From CAVRUD01 sp963724285 (GTDB lineage: Bacteria > Chloroflexota > Chloroflexia > Thermomicrobiales > UBA6265): a stretch of DNA of 64,000 nucleotides. Each line of letters opens with the position of its first letter. The stretch's first letter is position 1. Below the pieces are notes generated by a model that saw only the letters and a program-made list of their open reading frames with translations, was not told where the DNA came from and did not search any database. This document shows positions 44,255 through 53,062 of this stretch, one piece after another. A program made the translations under genes and the position numbers. The stretch spans positions 124,001 through 188,000 of the forward strand of contig CAVRUD010000032.1 in the NCBI GenBank assembly GCA_963724285.1, in the 5' to 3' direction.

Positions 44255-44788
44255 ATGCTGCACTCCAGTTCCAACCGACAAGCAGGGGGCTTGATCGCCC
44301 TCCTCGTGGTCGCGATCGTCTCCACCATTGCCGGCGGGGTCATGGTCGCGATCGGTGTCGATACCTACCGCGACGGTAAGGAGACCGAGAGCTGGACCGC
44401 GACGACCGGCCACGTCCTCACCTCCGCCGTCGACTCGGAGACCAGGACCGTTCGCCGCAACGGGCGCTCCCGGAGGGAAACGACCTATACCCCGATCGTC
44501 ACCTACGAGTACACGGTCAACGGCGCCCAATTCGAAGGCGACAACATCCGGGCCGACGACCACAGTGGCAGCCTCGATCGGGCCTACGACATCGTGGACC
44601 GCTACCCGGTCGGGTCGGAGACGACCGTCTACTACGATCCGGAACATCCGGAGCGGACCGTGCTGGTTCAGGGCGCTGAGTCGGGGCGGCTCTATCTCTT
44701 CGGCGGGCTGGGCGGGCTGTTCGGCTCTGTCGGCCTGGGAATGCTCGCCCTTGCCGTCTTCATCATCCGGCGCCAGAACCGAGGCTAA
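44255..44788 (+). CDS. DUF3592-type membrane protein, paralog 1
   Basis: 177 residues from ATG 44255, chosen to match the start of the neighbouring paralog (both ATG CTG CAC); GTG 44210 is possible. It has a membrane helix (LIALLVVAIVSTIAGGVMVAI), an outer beta domain (TYRDGKETESWTATTGHVL, TYTPIVTYEYTVNGAQFEG, IRADDH, YPVGSETTVYYDPEHPERTVL) and a second helix (GLFGSVGLGMLALAVFII). This is the DUF3592 layout. Function is unknown. It is duplicated in tandem 91 bp downstream. Confidence 0.8.
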   Translation: MLHSSSNRQAGGLIALLVVAIVSTIAGGVMVAIGVDTYRDGKETESWTATTGHVLTSAVDSETRTVRRNGRSRRETTYTPIVTYEYTVNGAQFEGDNIRADDHSGSLDRAYDIVDRYPVGSETTVYYDPEHPERTVLVQGAESGRLYLFGGLGGLFGSVGLGMLALAVFIIRRQNRG

Positions 44789-44879
44789 ATCTAACCGCCG
44801 ATCCTGCTCCCGGCCGGACGTTAACCGGCTTCACCGGCAATTCAATCCGAATCATCATCAACCAGGAGACCACACCGCC

Positions 44880-45417
44880 ATGCTGCACTTCTTCTTCAAC
44901 GACAACAGAAAGGAACGATCGGCGTCGTCGTGCTCGGGGTCGCCTTCACGATCCTGGGCGCGTTCCTGGGGTATGTCGGGTTAGACACCTACCGCGACGG
45001 TAAGGAGACCGAGAGTTGGACCGCGACCAGTGGGCGCGTTCTCTCCTCCACCGTCGACCTCGACACCCGGACCGAGCGCCGCAACGGCCGCACCCAGACC
45101 AAGAAGACCTACACCCCGATCGTCACCTACGAGTACACGGTTGACGGTGTCCGCTACGAGGGAGACAACATTCGCGCCGACGACCACGGCGGCGGCTCCG
45201 ATCGGGCCTACGACATCGTGGGCCGCTACCCGCAGGGCGCCGAGACGACGGTCTACTACGACCCGGATAGCCCGGAGGACGCCGTGCTGGTCCAGGGAGC
45301 CGAATCGACTCAGGTCTACGTGTTCAGCGGGCTGGGGGGCTCTTCGGAACGATCGGTCTGGGCGTGCTCGGCTTCATCGGCGTCACGCTACGGCGCCTGA
45401 ACCGGGGCTACCTCTAG
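44880..45417 (+). pseudogene. DUF3592-type membrane protein, paralog 2, two frameshifts
   Basis: ATG 44880 has AGGAG upstream and starts MLHFFFNDNRKE like paralog 1. Near 44907-44914 (AGAAAGGAA) the frame slips by one base to GTIGVVVLGVAFTILGAFL and the well-preserved outer domain (DTYRDGKETESWTATSGRVL, TYTPIVTYEYTVDG, TTVYYDPDSPEDAVL). At the G6 run near 45338-45343 it slips again to LFGTIGLGVLGFIGVTLRRLNRGYL and TAG 45415-45417. Two single-base deletions, both in homopolymers, suggest sequencing error. If so, the protein is intact and about 178 residues. Confidence 0.7.
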
Positions 45418-45507
45418 AGATTGGCGGATCACACGGGGCCGCCCCGGCGCGGGCCGGGGCAGCAGGGGCAACACGAGCCGGGATGAACCCGGAAGGCGGA
45501 GGGACGA

Positions 45508-46236
45508 ATGAACGCGCGACGGCAGGTTGTTGAGACGACGGACGAGGAACGGGTAGCCGCAAACTGGCGCTGGCCCCTGTGGGGCGTGGCTGCCGGCGTC
45601 CTCGGGGCGATTGGCCACCTCTTCTCGATGCAGAACCCGAGCGACGAGGAGTACCGCAGCGGCGCGGCGGTGATCGACGCGTTGGAGCGCGGGCCGTACC
45701 ACGTCGGGATCGTGAGCGGCCTGGCGGGGGTCTTCTGCCTGCTGATTTTCGCGGCGGGCTGGCGACGGTGGTCGGCGGCCTTTGCCCCGACCAGCCTGGC
45801 GAGCGGCGCCCTGCACCTGGCCCTGACCGCGAGCGCCGGGGCGATGATGCTGGCCTACGGCTTCAAGGGCGCCCTGGCGGTCTACCTGCCGAACGGCATG
45901 GACGAGGGCACCTACCCGAACGAAAGCCTGCTGACCTTCTTCATGTTCGACGACTTCGGCGCGTTCATCTCGTGGTGGGGCGTGGCGATGGCCACCGGCG
46001 CGATCGCCTGGCTCTCCCTGCGGGAGCGCCGCCTACCGTTGTGGATCGGGATCGTCGCCGCCCTGTTTGCGCTTGTCCCGGTTGGCTTCGTGACGGCCAC
46101 GGGCCTGCCCGGCTTCCCCGGCGTGATCGACCCGTTCGGCCTGGTGATCATCAGCGCCGGTCTGGCCTTCACCTTCTGGAAGCAGGCGACCAGCCGCTCG
46201 GTTGCCGTTGCGCCGGAGGCGGCGCTGGCGTCGTAA
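45508..46236 (+). CDS. Multi-span membrane protein, function unknown
   Basis: 242 residues with GGCGGAGGGACGA before the ATG. Seven hydrophobic helices are visible, for example WGVAAGVLGAIGHLFSM, IVSGLAGVFCLLIFAAGW, LASGALHLALTASAGAMML and LWIGIVAALFALVPVGFVTA. Between helices 3 and 5 is MFDDFGAFISWWGVAMATGAI. No enzyme or transporter motif is recognised; it resembles DUF4386-like hypothetical membrane proteins only in general layout. It stands alone after the DUF3592 pair. Confidence 0.7.
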   Translation: MNARRQVVETTDEERVAANWRWPLWGVAAGVLGAIGHLFSMQNPSDEEYRSGAAVIDALERGPYHVGIVSGLAGVFCLLIFAAGWRRWSAAFAPTSLASGALHLALTASAGAMMLAYGFKGALAVYLPNGMDEGTYPNESLLTFFMFDDFGAFISWWGVAMATGAIAWLSLRERRLPLWIGIVAALFALVPVGFVTATGLPGFPGVIDPFGLVIISAGLAFTFWKQATSRSVAVAPEAALAS

Positions 46237-46284
46237 ATCGCTCCTGGGGCTAGGTATCTGCTTGTACGGACCAACTTGAGCGTC

Positions 46285-46445
46285 GCACGACAAGGATGGC
46301 GCAGTCCTGGCATCGCCCGGGGCACGAGGGTGCGCCGTGCAGGCGTCGCCCGGGGGCGATGCGGGGCGCCGCGTCTGTGTCGCCCGGGGCTCAAGACCAC
46401 GGGCTAACTCCACGAAGCCGGCTAAAGACCGGCTGGAGAAGGGAA
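46285..46445. repeat. CCCGGGG family repeat block
   Basis: Several CGCCCGGGGC words (46314, 46347, 46379), GGGCGCCGCGTC, and the hairpin AGCCGGCTAAAGACCGGCT near 46420. It is related to 8535-8580 in its first part (GTGTTGGCGTCGCCCGGGGCAC type). It follows the membrane protein gene. Confidence 0.6.
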
Positions 46446-46453
46446 CGGCGTCA

Positions 46454-46587
46454 CCCGTTGTAGGGGCAGACCGACGTGTCTGCCCGGCCTCGGATGCACG
46501 GCGTTTCGAGATCGGGACGCGGATCCAGAACGCGAACCGGGTTGGCGGATGAGCCGGGCAGACACGTCGGTCTGCCCCTACAACGGG
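46454..46587. repeat. Inverted repeat, GTAGGGGC family, copy 3
   Basis: Arms 46454-46488 and 46553-46587 are perfect reverse complements over 35 bp, separated by 64 bp. The outer end is CCCGTTGTAGGGGC; the inner part (AGACCGACGTGTCTGCCC) differs from the other copies and is itself partly palindromic. Confidence 0.8.
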
Positions 46588-46620
46588 TTGTGCCGTCTGC
46601 GAACGAATGGGAAGACGGCC

Positions 46621-46649
46621 GCGGCCCGGAGCGATCTGCTCCGGGCCGC
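46621..46649 (-). terminator. Strong hairpin after the thrombospondin-3 gene
   Basis: GCGGCCCGGAGC (46621-46632), loop GATCT, GCTCCGGGCCGC (46638-46649): a perfect 12-bp GC stem 40 bp beyond the stop of the minus-strand gene ending at 46690. The following bases on that strand are pyrimidine-rich but not a true U-tract. Confidence 0.55.
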
Positions 46650-46689
46650 GCTCGTCCGTGCTGAATCGGGGAGGTCGGGTTAGGTCGAA

Positions 46690-47934
46690 CTAGGGGACGC
46701 TTTCCGGGTCGTTGGGATCGGTGTTGAAGTTGAGGACCTCTTCGCCGTCGGGGTAGCCGTCGTTGTCGGAGTCGAGCAGGGTAGGATCGGTCTCCTGGGC
46801 AATTTCGTCGCCGTCCTCCAGGTCGTCGCCGTCGGTGTCGGGGTTGGCCGGATCGGTGTCAAGGTCGTTGACCTCTTCGCCGTCGGTCACGCCGTCGCCG
46901 TCGGTGTCGGGGTTGGCGGGATCGGTGCCGCGCTCCTCTTCTTCGCCGTTGGTGAGGCCGTCACCGTCGTCGTCATCGTCGGGGCCACCGGACTCTTCGA
47001 CCGGGGTGCCTTCCGCCTCCGGCGTGGCCGCGCCCTCTTCCTCGGCCTCTTCCTCTGCTTCTGGCGTTTCGCCGGGGTCGAGGACACGGTCGCCGAGATA
47101 GGCGACGAGGTAGACGATGGGTCGGTCGTCGTTGTTACGTAGGACGAGCGGGCCGACGGAGAGCTGCCCCTCGCCGGTATCGAGGACGTTGCCCTGGCCG
47201 GAGGCGGTGGTCGCCTGGATCTCGCCGAAGGAGCTGAGGACGAGGGCGGGGCCTTCGTGGTCGGGTAGTTCCGCCGTCTCGCCGGGCTGGAGGATGTTGC
47301 GCACCAGCTCCATGTCCCAGGTGCCGCCGGGGACGCCGTTCATGGGGCCGCCGTCGTAGATGACCTCGCCTTCGAGCTCGTCGGCGCTGATGTCGGCGTT
47401 GACGAGTTCGATCAGCCAGAGGCTGGAGGGATCGTCGCCGCTGGCGTAGCGGGTGTAGGGGTCGTCGGCGGAGAGGTAGTAGGCCTCACCCGGCTCGATG
47501 CGGGCCCGCCGCTGCGAGATGTCATTGCGGATGATGGTCGCGCCGGTGCGCTGGAGCAGGACCGAGTAAGCAACGGCGGCGGCAGAGCCGGCTTCTTCTT
47601 CCGGCGGAGGAGCGATCTCGCGCACGCGCCAGACATACTCGACTTCGCTATCGAAGAATGCGAGCCCCTGGGCGATCACCTGGGCGTTGGGGGAAAGGCC
47701 ATCGGCCGTTGGGGAAGCCTCTTCCTGGGCGGAGCCGCCGCGCTGGCCGAGGCCGGCGATTCCGAGCAGCACCGTCAGCACGACGGCCAGCGCGGCCAGA
47801 TGCTGTGGCCGTCTCCGCCGTGGGCTTACGGCCCGCTCTGCCCAGCCTACCCAGCCTACCCAGCGTGCCGGCGCCTGAGCCGCCTGGCCTTGACCTGGGT
47901 GCGCTTGCTGCCCGGACGTGCTCGTCTCCTGCAT
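46690..47934 (-). CDS. Secreted/anchored protein with thrombospondin type 3-like calcium repeats
   Basis: 414 residues from ATG 47934 (GGGAGG 7 bp upstream). A basic start and membrane helix (PQHLAALAVVLTVLLGIAGL) are followed by a domain of about 230 residues with cupin-like strands (ARIEPGEAYYLSADDPYTRY, MELVRNILQPGETAELPDHEG). An acidic linker leads to four Asp-rich repeats at the C-terminus (DDDDDGDGLTNGEE, NPDTDGDGVTDGEE, NPDTDGDDLEDGDE, DSDNDGYPDGEE). These match TSP3/dockerin-like Ca2+ loops. It is probably a cell-surface protein; the ligand of the middle domain is unknown. A strong hairpin follows. Confidence 0.8.
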   Translation of the reverse strand: MQETSTSGQQAHPGQGQAAQAPARWVGWVGWAERAVSPRRRRPQHLAALAVVLTVLLGIAGLGQRGGSAQEEASPTADGLSPNAQVIAQGLAFFDSEVEYVWRVREIAPPPEEEAGSAAAVAYSVLLQRTGATIIRNDISQRRARIEPGEAYYLSADDPYTRYASGDDPSSLWLIELVNADISADELEGEVIYDGGPMNGVPGGTWDMELVRNILQPGETAELPDHEGPALVLSSFGEIQATTASGQGNVLDTGEGQLSVGPLVLRNNDDRPIVYLVAYLGDRVLDPGETPEAEEEAEEEGAATPEAEGTPVEESGGPDDDDDGDGLTNGEEEERGTDPANPDTDGDGVTDGEEVNDLDTDPANPDTDGDDLEDGDEIAQETDPTLLDSDNDGYPDGEEVLNFNTDPNDPESVP

Positions 47935-48434
47935 CGCGGAACCTCCCTGGAACCGTGCCGATCGTCGCATCCAACCTACCCAATCTCCGGATCTGGCCAA
48001 GCCAACTCTGGCCCGCTCTGGCGCTACCGGATCGTGGCGCTCCGGGAAGGGGGTGTCCCGGGACGCCGGACGGGGCGGTCGGGGCGAGTATGACGGCGCG
48101 TGGCTGGAGCGACCAGCCCGCCGGACGGGCATCCGTACACCCCAACCCTATCATTACCAGCCGTCCTGTCAACGGCCTTGCAGTCAACCATAGCCGCTTG
48201 CGGGGGTAACGTGCACGTTCGGGTACGTACGCGCGTCCGCAGCCGGCTACCAGAAGCAGGAACGCCTTTTCTTTCTTTGAGAAGGTACGTCCCCGCTCCA
48301 GGAGCGGATGCAGCCGGGGCACGGCGGCGATTTTCCTTTGCTATGCTATCGTCTCGCCAACCGATCGCCTGCCCGATTCGTCGCCATTCCGGCACAGGTT
48401 CTTGCCTTTCCGACGTGCCCCGAAGGAGTTTTGC
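47935..48434. other. Divergent intergenic region
   Basis: 500 bp between the TSP3-like gene and the Rieske oxygenase gene. TGTCAA..ACCCTA (48145-48173, read on minus as TTGACA, 17-bp region, TAGGGT) is a weak promoter candidate for the TSP3 gene. CTTTGCTATGCTATCG near 48336 may serve the oxygenase. No gene is recognised. Confidence 0.4.
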
Positions 48435-49708
48435 ATGGCCGATTCCGTGACGGTCAGGGCGCAGCGTTCAGCATCGTCAGATGCCGGTGCGCCGTCGCCT
48501 GTTTCGGCCTCCGAGGTGGCGGCCACCCGCGCTCCCCTTGCGCGGGCGCACCTGCTGCCACCCCGGGTGTTTCATGACCCGGAGATCTACGAGTACGAGC
48601 AGACGAATTGGTACGAGCCGGCCTGGCTGTGCGTGGGTCGGGAAGAGGACGCGGCCGGGCCGGGGGGTACTTCCTCTGCGCGATCAACGGCGAGAACCTG
48701 ATCGTGGTTCGCGGGACGGACGGCGAACTGCGCGCCTTCTTCAATGTCTGCCGCCACCGAGGCGCGACGGTGGTGACGGAGCCCTGTGGCCAGGTGGTCA
48801 GGTTCCAGTGCCCCTACCACGCCTGGATCTACGATCTGGAAGGGAAGCTACGCACGCCGCGGTACACGGACCGGCTGGAGAACTTCGACCCGGCGGAGTG
48901 GGGCCTGGTGCCCTGTCGCCTGGCGACCTGGCAAGGCTTCGTCTTCCTCAATCTCGACGGCAGCGCCCCACCGCTGGAGGAAGCGTTCGGCGACATGCCG
49001 GCCTTCTTCGCCCGATTCCGGCTGGCGGATCTCAAGCGGGCCAAACGGATCGACTACGACGTGGCGGCGAACTGGAAGGCGCTGGTGGAGAACTACTCCG
49101 AGTGCTACCACTGCCCGGGGGTCGATCCACTGCTGAACAAGATCACGCCGTACAACCTGGGGGCATGGCTGGACTCGACGGGGCCGTGGAACGGTTCCTG
49201 GATGGAGGTCGTCGGCGACTACGAGACGCTCTCGATGGACGGGGCGATCCACGCCGAGGCGCTGGTTCCTGGCATCGAGACCCAGGACCTGAAGCGGGTC
49301 TACTACTTCGTGGTTTGGCCCCACCTGCTCCTGAGCCTGCACCCGGACTACCTGATGGCCCACATGATCTGGCCGCAGTCGGCGGGGCGGACGCTGGTGA
49401 CCTGCGAGTGGTACTTCTCGCCGGAGGCCGCTCTGCAGCCGGACTTCGACCCGAGCGACGCGATCGAGTTCTGGGACCTGACCAACCGGCAGGACTGGGA
49501 GGTCTGCGAGTTGCAACAGGCGGGGACGCGCTCGCGGGCCTTCACCCCTGGCCGCTACTCGACGATCGAGTCGGGCGTGCACGCCTTCGACGTGATGTGC
49601 GCCGACCGGTACGCGGCGGACGGGGTGACCAACCGGTTCGAGCGGGTCGACAAGTCGTTCGGGACGGGGCCGCGGTCGGGAAAGGGAAGCCAGGCGGCGC
49701 GGCGGTAG
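48435..49708 (+). pseudogene. Rieske [2Fe-2S] aromatic-ring oxygenase alpha subunit, frameshifted
   Basis: ATG 48435 follows GAAGGAG. The first 75 residues (PPRVFHDPEIYEYEQTNWYEP) are in one frame; at a G6 run near 48661-48666 one base is missing and the rest follows: GYFLCAINGENLIVVRG, the Rieske cluster site CRHRGATVV and CPYHAW, and the mononuclear iron site in SECYHCPGVDPLL. It ends at 49706-49708. With the base restored it is about 424 residues and complete. The family hydroxylates aromatic rings or demethylates quaternary amines using a separate reductase, which is not nearby. The indel in a G-run suggests sequencing error. Confidence 0.82.
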
Positions 49709-49911
49709 GGCGCGGCTATCCGGCACACCCGCTCCAGATCAGGATGCATCGCGCCGCGCGCATTGATCTGGTTCAGGCCCGGGTACGTCGTGGCGTAACT
49801 GGTGCCGCGCGGCTGGTTTCGGACACCCCGCCGGATGGGGTTCCCGACGGGGGCGGCGTGGCTGTCCTGTCCGGTGGTGTGCTCGCGGAGGTCATCCTCC
49901 GGAACCTTTGA

Positions 49912-50062
49912 GCGCTCGTCGAGACGGTTGGCCGCGTCTCCGGGTCGCCCGGGGCTCACGGCCCAGGGTTGGCCCGGGCTAAACAGAACAGCCTCTCCGA
50001 GGCTAACGCGCCGCGGTCGTCAGCCGGTTTTAACCGGCTTCCGTCACTCAGCCCGGGACGTA
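49912..50062. repeat. Dispersed repeat, partner of 31771-31864, plus short hairpins
   Basis: 49912-50005 matches 31771-31864 in direct orientation. It is followed by GTCAGCCGGTTTTAACCGGCT and AGCCCGGGACGTAGAGTCC, pieces of the GCCGGCT/CCCGGGA family. Between 49709 and 49911 no gene is seen. Confidence 0.6.
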
Positions 50063-50117
50063 GAGTCCTCTAACTGCGGGCGACAAGGGCGGCAGGTCAA
50101 CCTTGATGGCGATCGCT

Positions 50118-50708
50118 CTAGGCCGGGCCGGCAAGGGCGTGGACGACGTCGGCAAGATCCTGGGGACGGAACGGCTTGAGGAACAGGAAGCGTCCGCCCG
50201 CCGGCCATGGCCGGCGCTCGGCGCGATCGAGCAGGGCATCTTCGGTTGAGGTAAAGACGATCGGCAGTTGGCGCGTGCGATGCCCATCGCGCAGTTGTTC
50301 GACCAGCGCCCAGATCGCCGGTTCTTCGATGGTGAGATCGATCACCAGCACCCCCGGGCGCGCCGCCTCGATGAGTTGGTAGGTGTGCGGCATGAGGTTG
50401 GTCGTGGTCACGTTGTAGTGGCCCGCCTGGAGCATCACCCGGGCCGCATCGAGGAACGCGGGGTCGCTGTTGATGATGACGACGTGGCCGCGTTGCATTT
50501 GCTCGCTTGGGGTCGAATCGATCGGGTCGGGTTCGGACTGGTGCGGCGGGCCACCGGCCGCCGTCGGATTTGTTGCCGCGTGGAGTCGCAGGAGCGCTTG
50601 ATCGGTCCGCGCCGCGATGCGTGCGTTGTGTTGGACCGCGCGCGCCGATTGCTCCTGGAGTGAGCCGAACGAGGTGGTTCGGTTTTCGCGGGGCGGATCT
50701 TTAGCCAT
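50118..50708 (-). CDS. Response-regulator receiver-domain protein
   Basis: 196 residues from ATG 50708 (GGAGGG 8 bp upstream). An unstructured N-terminus of about 70 residues precedes a receiver domain: GHVVIINSDPAFLDAARVML (Asp82 in the acidic pocket, the usual first Asp replaced by Ser), GVLVIDLTIEEP (Asp124 phospho-acceptor), IVFTST (switch Thr/Ser) and FLFLKPFRPQDL (Lys178). There is no output domain, so it acts by protein contact. No histidine kinase is adjacent. Its helix 3-4 insertion (LLDRAERRPWPAGGR) is longer than usual. Confidence 0.85.
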   Translation of the reverse strand: MAKDPPRENRTTSFGSLQEQSARAVQHNARIAARTDQALLRLHAATNPTAAGGPPHQSEPDPIDSTPSEQMQRGHVVIINSDPAFLDAARVMLQAGHYNVTTTNLMPHTYQLIEAARPGVLVIDLTIEEPAIWALVEQLRDGHRTRQLPIVFTSTEDALLDRAERRPWPAGGRFLFLKPFRPQDLADVVHALAGPA

Positions 50709-51042
50709 GGCGTCGTCCCTCCGCCCGGAGCAACGTGTGTCGCTGGCGGGCTTCGAGGGGAGTATGGGTGAGATCGAGGGAACGCGTCGAAATGTGTCCA
50801 TGAGCGCCGTAGACTTGCTCGGGCAGGCGCGGCAGGCCGGCCCGGTGCCGGAGGTACTCGATCGAATGCGCTATCCATGTCGCTCCTCCATTTACGAGGG
50901 CGCATTCCTCAATCTTGAGGAGCGCGCTCCTCAGATGGTGGGCTCACTCGGCCCGTCCCCGATCCGGGTGGCCGCTTCGCTTCAAGAGAGCGTAGGGCCG
51001 GCATCCGGCATCCGTCCAAGGACGCAGTCTGATGCGACCGTT

Positions 51043-51142
51043 GGCGGCGGACGCCAGGTTGAAACCTGGCGCTAAACCCACGAAGTCCCTTCGGGACTGG
51101 GCCGAACGGCGCGGTGCCCGACGGTCCTGATCGGCGCTCTAA
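51043..51142. repeat. 100-bp dispersed repeat, inverted partner of 13641-13740
   Basis: 91 of 100 positions match the reverse complement of 13641-13740, counted by eye. It contains GCCAGGTTGAAACCTGGC and AGTCCCTTCGGGACT hairpins. It lies upstream of the start of the receiver-domain gene and beyond the 3' end of mnmE. Confidence 0.75.
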
Positions 51143-51231
51143 ATGCTCTCCCTGGAGCACGCGCTCGATCTCCCCGTGTCGCTTCCCGATTGCCACCGAT
51201 GCCAGAGCTGTGTACGCACACGACGACTTGC

Positions 51232-52635
51232 CTACTTCCCAATACAAAAGCGGCTGAAGATCTCGGTGAGGACGGCGGCGTCGACCTCCTCGCCGGTGAC
51301 CTCGCCGACGGCGTGCAGGGCGGCGCGGACGTCGACCGCGAGGAGGTCGATCGGGGTGCCGGCGGCGTAGGCGTCGCGGGCGGCGCGGATGTGCTCCAGG
51401 GCGCGGTCGAGGGCGGCGGATTGACGCGCGGTGATCAGGGCGGGGCGGGCGTTGCCGGCGGCTTCGCCGCGGAGCAGCTCGGCGAGCGCTGCTTCAAGGT
51501 CGGTGATGCCCGCGCCGGTGACGGATGAGAGTTCGACGGCCGGGACGCCGGGCAGGAGCGCCAGGGCTTCGTCCTGGTCCGCCCGCTCGGGCAGGTCGCG
51601 CTTGGTGATCGCGACGACGACGGGCAGGGAGCCGAGACCCTCGGGTGCGCTCTCGGCGACGGCACGGGCGACGGCGAGGTCGTCCGGGCTGGGGGGGACG
51701 CTGCCGTCGAGGACAAGGACGACGGCCCCGGCGGCGGCGAGGGCGCGGCGAGCGCGGGCGATGCCGAGCAGCTCGACCGGGTCGGCCGTCTCGGCGATGC
51801 CGGCGGTGTCGAGCAGGGTCGCGGGGATCCCCTGGATGGTGACCTCTGCGGAGACGACGTCCCGGGTGGTGCCGGCGATCGGGGTGACGATGGCGCGGTC
51901 TGCCCGGAGGAGCGCGTTCATCAGGGAAGATTTTCCGGCGTTCGGGCGGCCGACGAGGGCGATCTGAGCGCCGTCGCGGTAGAGGCGTCCTGCCCGGGCT
52001 CCGGCGGTCGTCTCGGTCAGGGTTTCCTCGGCGGTGGCGAGGCCCGCGCCGACATCGGCGACGGGGATCTCGTCGTCGGGGAAGTCGGCGGCGGCGTCGA
52101 GGTAGGCGAGGAGGGAGACGAGGGCGTCGCGGGCGGGGGCGATCCGGCCCGCCAGCTCGCCGGCGAGATCGGCTACCGCCAGGCGGAGTCCCTCGTTGGT
52201 GCGGGCTGCCACGACGTTGAGGACCGCCTCGGCCTGGGTGAGATCCAGGCGGCCGTTGAGGAAGGCACGCAGAGTGAATTCGCCCGGCTCCGCTGGACGC
52301 GCCCCGGCGGCCAGAACGGCCCGCAGCGTCTCGCGCACGGGGACGGGGCCGCCGTGGCAGGAGAGTTCGACGGTGTCTTCGGTGGTGTAGCTGTTGGGCG
52401 CGCGCATCCAGGCCAGGAGGACTTCGTCGATCGGCTCTCCGGTGTGGGGATCGACGACCCGGCCATAGAGGATGCGATGGGAGGGGAGGCGGGTGAGGTC
52501 CGGGGCCTTGCCGTCCCGCCCACGGCGAAAGACGCGCCCGGCGATGAGCGCGGCCTCTTCTCCCGAGATCCGAATGACGCCGATGCCGCCCTCTCCGGCG
52601 GCGGTGGCAACGGCGGCGATGGTAGCGGTGTCCAT
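51232..52635 (-). CDS. mnmE: tRNA modification GTPase MnmE
   Basis: 467 residues. The N-terminal folate-binding domain starts DTATIAAVATAAGEGGIGVIRISG in overlap and includes LLAWMRAPNSYTTEDTVELSCHGG. The GTPase domain has GRPNAGKSSL (Lys235), TTRDV (switch), DTAGI and TKRD. The helical domain ends FSRFCIGK, with Cys464 of the conserved CxGK. With MnmG it makes the 5-carboxymethylaminomethyl modification at wobble U34 of some tRNAs. It is complete. No mnmG is adjacent. There is no clear ribosome site; the start is taken from family length. Confidence 0.95.
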   Translation of the reverse strand: MDTATIAAVATAAGEGGIGVIRISGEEAALIAGRVFRRGRDGKAPDLTRLPSHRILYGRVVDPHTGEPIDEVLLAWMRAPNSYTTEDTVELSCHGGPVPVRETLRAVLAAGARPAEPGEFTLRAFLNGRLDLTQAEAVLNVVAARTNEGLRLAVADLAGELAGRIAPARDALVSLLAYLDAAADFPDDEIPVADVGAGLATAEETLTETTAGARAGRLYRDGAQIALVGRPNAGKSSLMNALLRADRAIVTPIAGTTRDVVSAEVTIQGIPATLLDTAGIAETADPVELLGIARARRALAAAGAVVLVLDGSVPPSPDDLAVARAVAESAPEGLGSLPVVVAITKRDLPERADQDEALALLPGVPAVELSSVTGAGITDLEAALAELLRGEAAGNARPALITARQSAALDRALEHIRAARDAYAAGTPIDLLAVDVRAALHAVGEVTGEEVDAAVLTEIFSRFCIGK

Positions 52636-52666
52636 GGGTGAGATCCGTGAGACGTGAGAAGAACCC

Positions 52667-52700
52667 CCTAACCCCCCGGCCCCCTTCCCCCCGCTGCACT
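52667..52700. repeat. Truncated CCCCCTTCCCCC family repeat
   Basis: AACCCCCTAACCCCCCGGCCC then CTTCCCCCCGCTGCACTA. The usual second half (TACGGAGGGG..) is missing; the copy stops at the edge of the transposase fragment, suggesting the insertion cut it. Confidence 0.6.
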
Positions 52701-52711
52701 AAGAACGCCTT

Positions 52712-53062
52712 TCAAAACCGGCCCTCGATCCGGTTGAGGGCGAGGAGGAGGGAGGCGTGGTGGGTGCCCGCTCGCCGCTCGGAGCGGATCTTCGGGCGCC
52801 GGTACCGGCTGAGCCAGCTCGGGGTGCGCTCGACCGTCCAGCGGCGGCGGCCGAGGCGGTCGCCGGGCGCGATCCCCTTGCGGGCGATCCGGGCCGTGGT
52901 GCGGCGGCGGCGCAGGCTCGCCCGGCAGCGGGCGCCGTCGTGGCCCTTGTCGACGTGCCGCCGCGCGGGGCGCTCGCGCCGCCCGCCGCGCGGCGTCGCG
53001 GCGCGGGGCGCGGCGTCCACCGCCGCTGCCAGCGGCGTGCTGTCGTGGGCGTTGGCTCCCGG
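52712..53062 (-). pseudogene. C-terminal fragment of an IS5-family transposase
   Basis: The frame reads GANAHDSTPLAAAVDAAP, RRHVDKGHDGARCRASLRRR, ARIARKGIAPGDRLGRRRW, VERTPSWLSRYRRPKIRSERR and HHASLLLALNRI, ending at TGA 52714-52712. The DKGHD (DxG/DDE Asp region) and RW-x-VERT-x-x-W (the E of DDE) are the second half of the catalytic core of IS5/IS1031-type DDE transposases. The N-terminal half is absent; the frame runs straight into ATPase codons upstream, so the two are fused in frame at about 53062. Confidence 0.82.
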
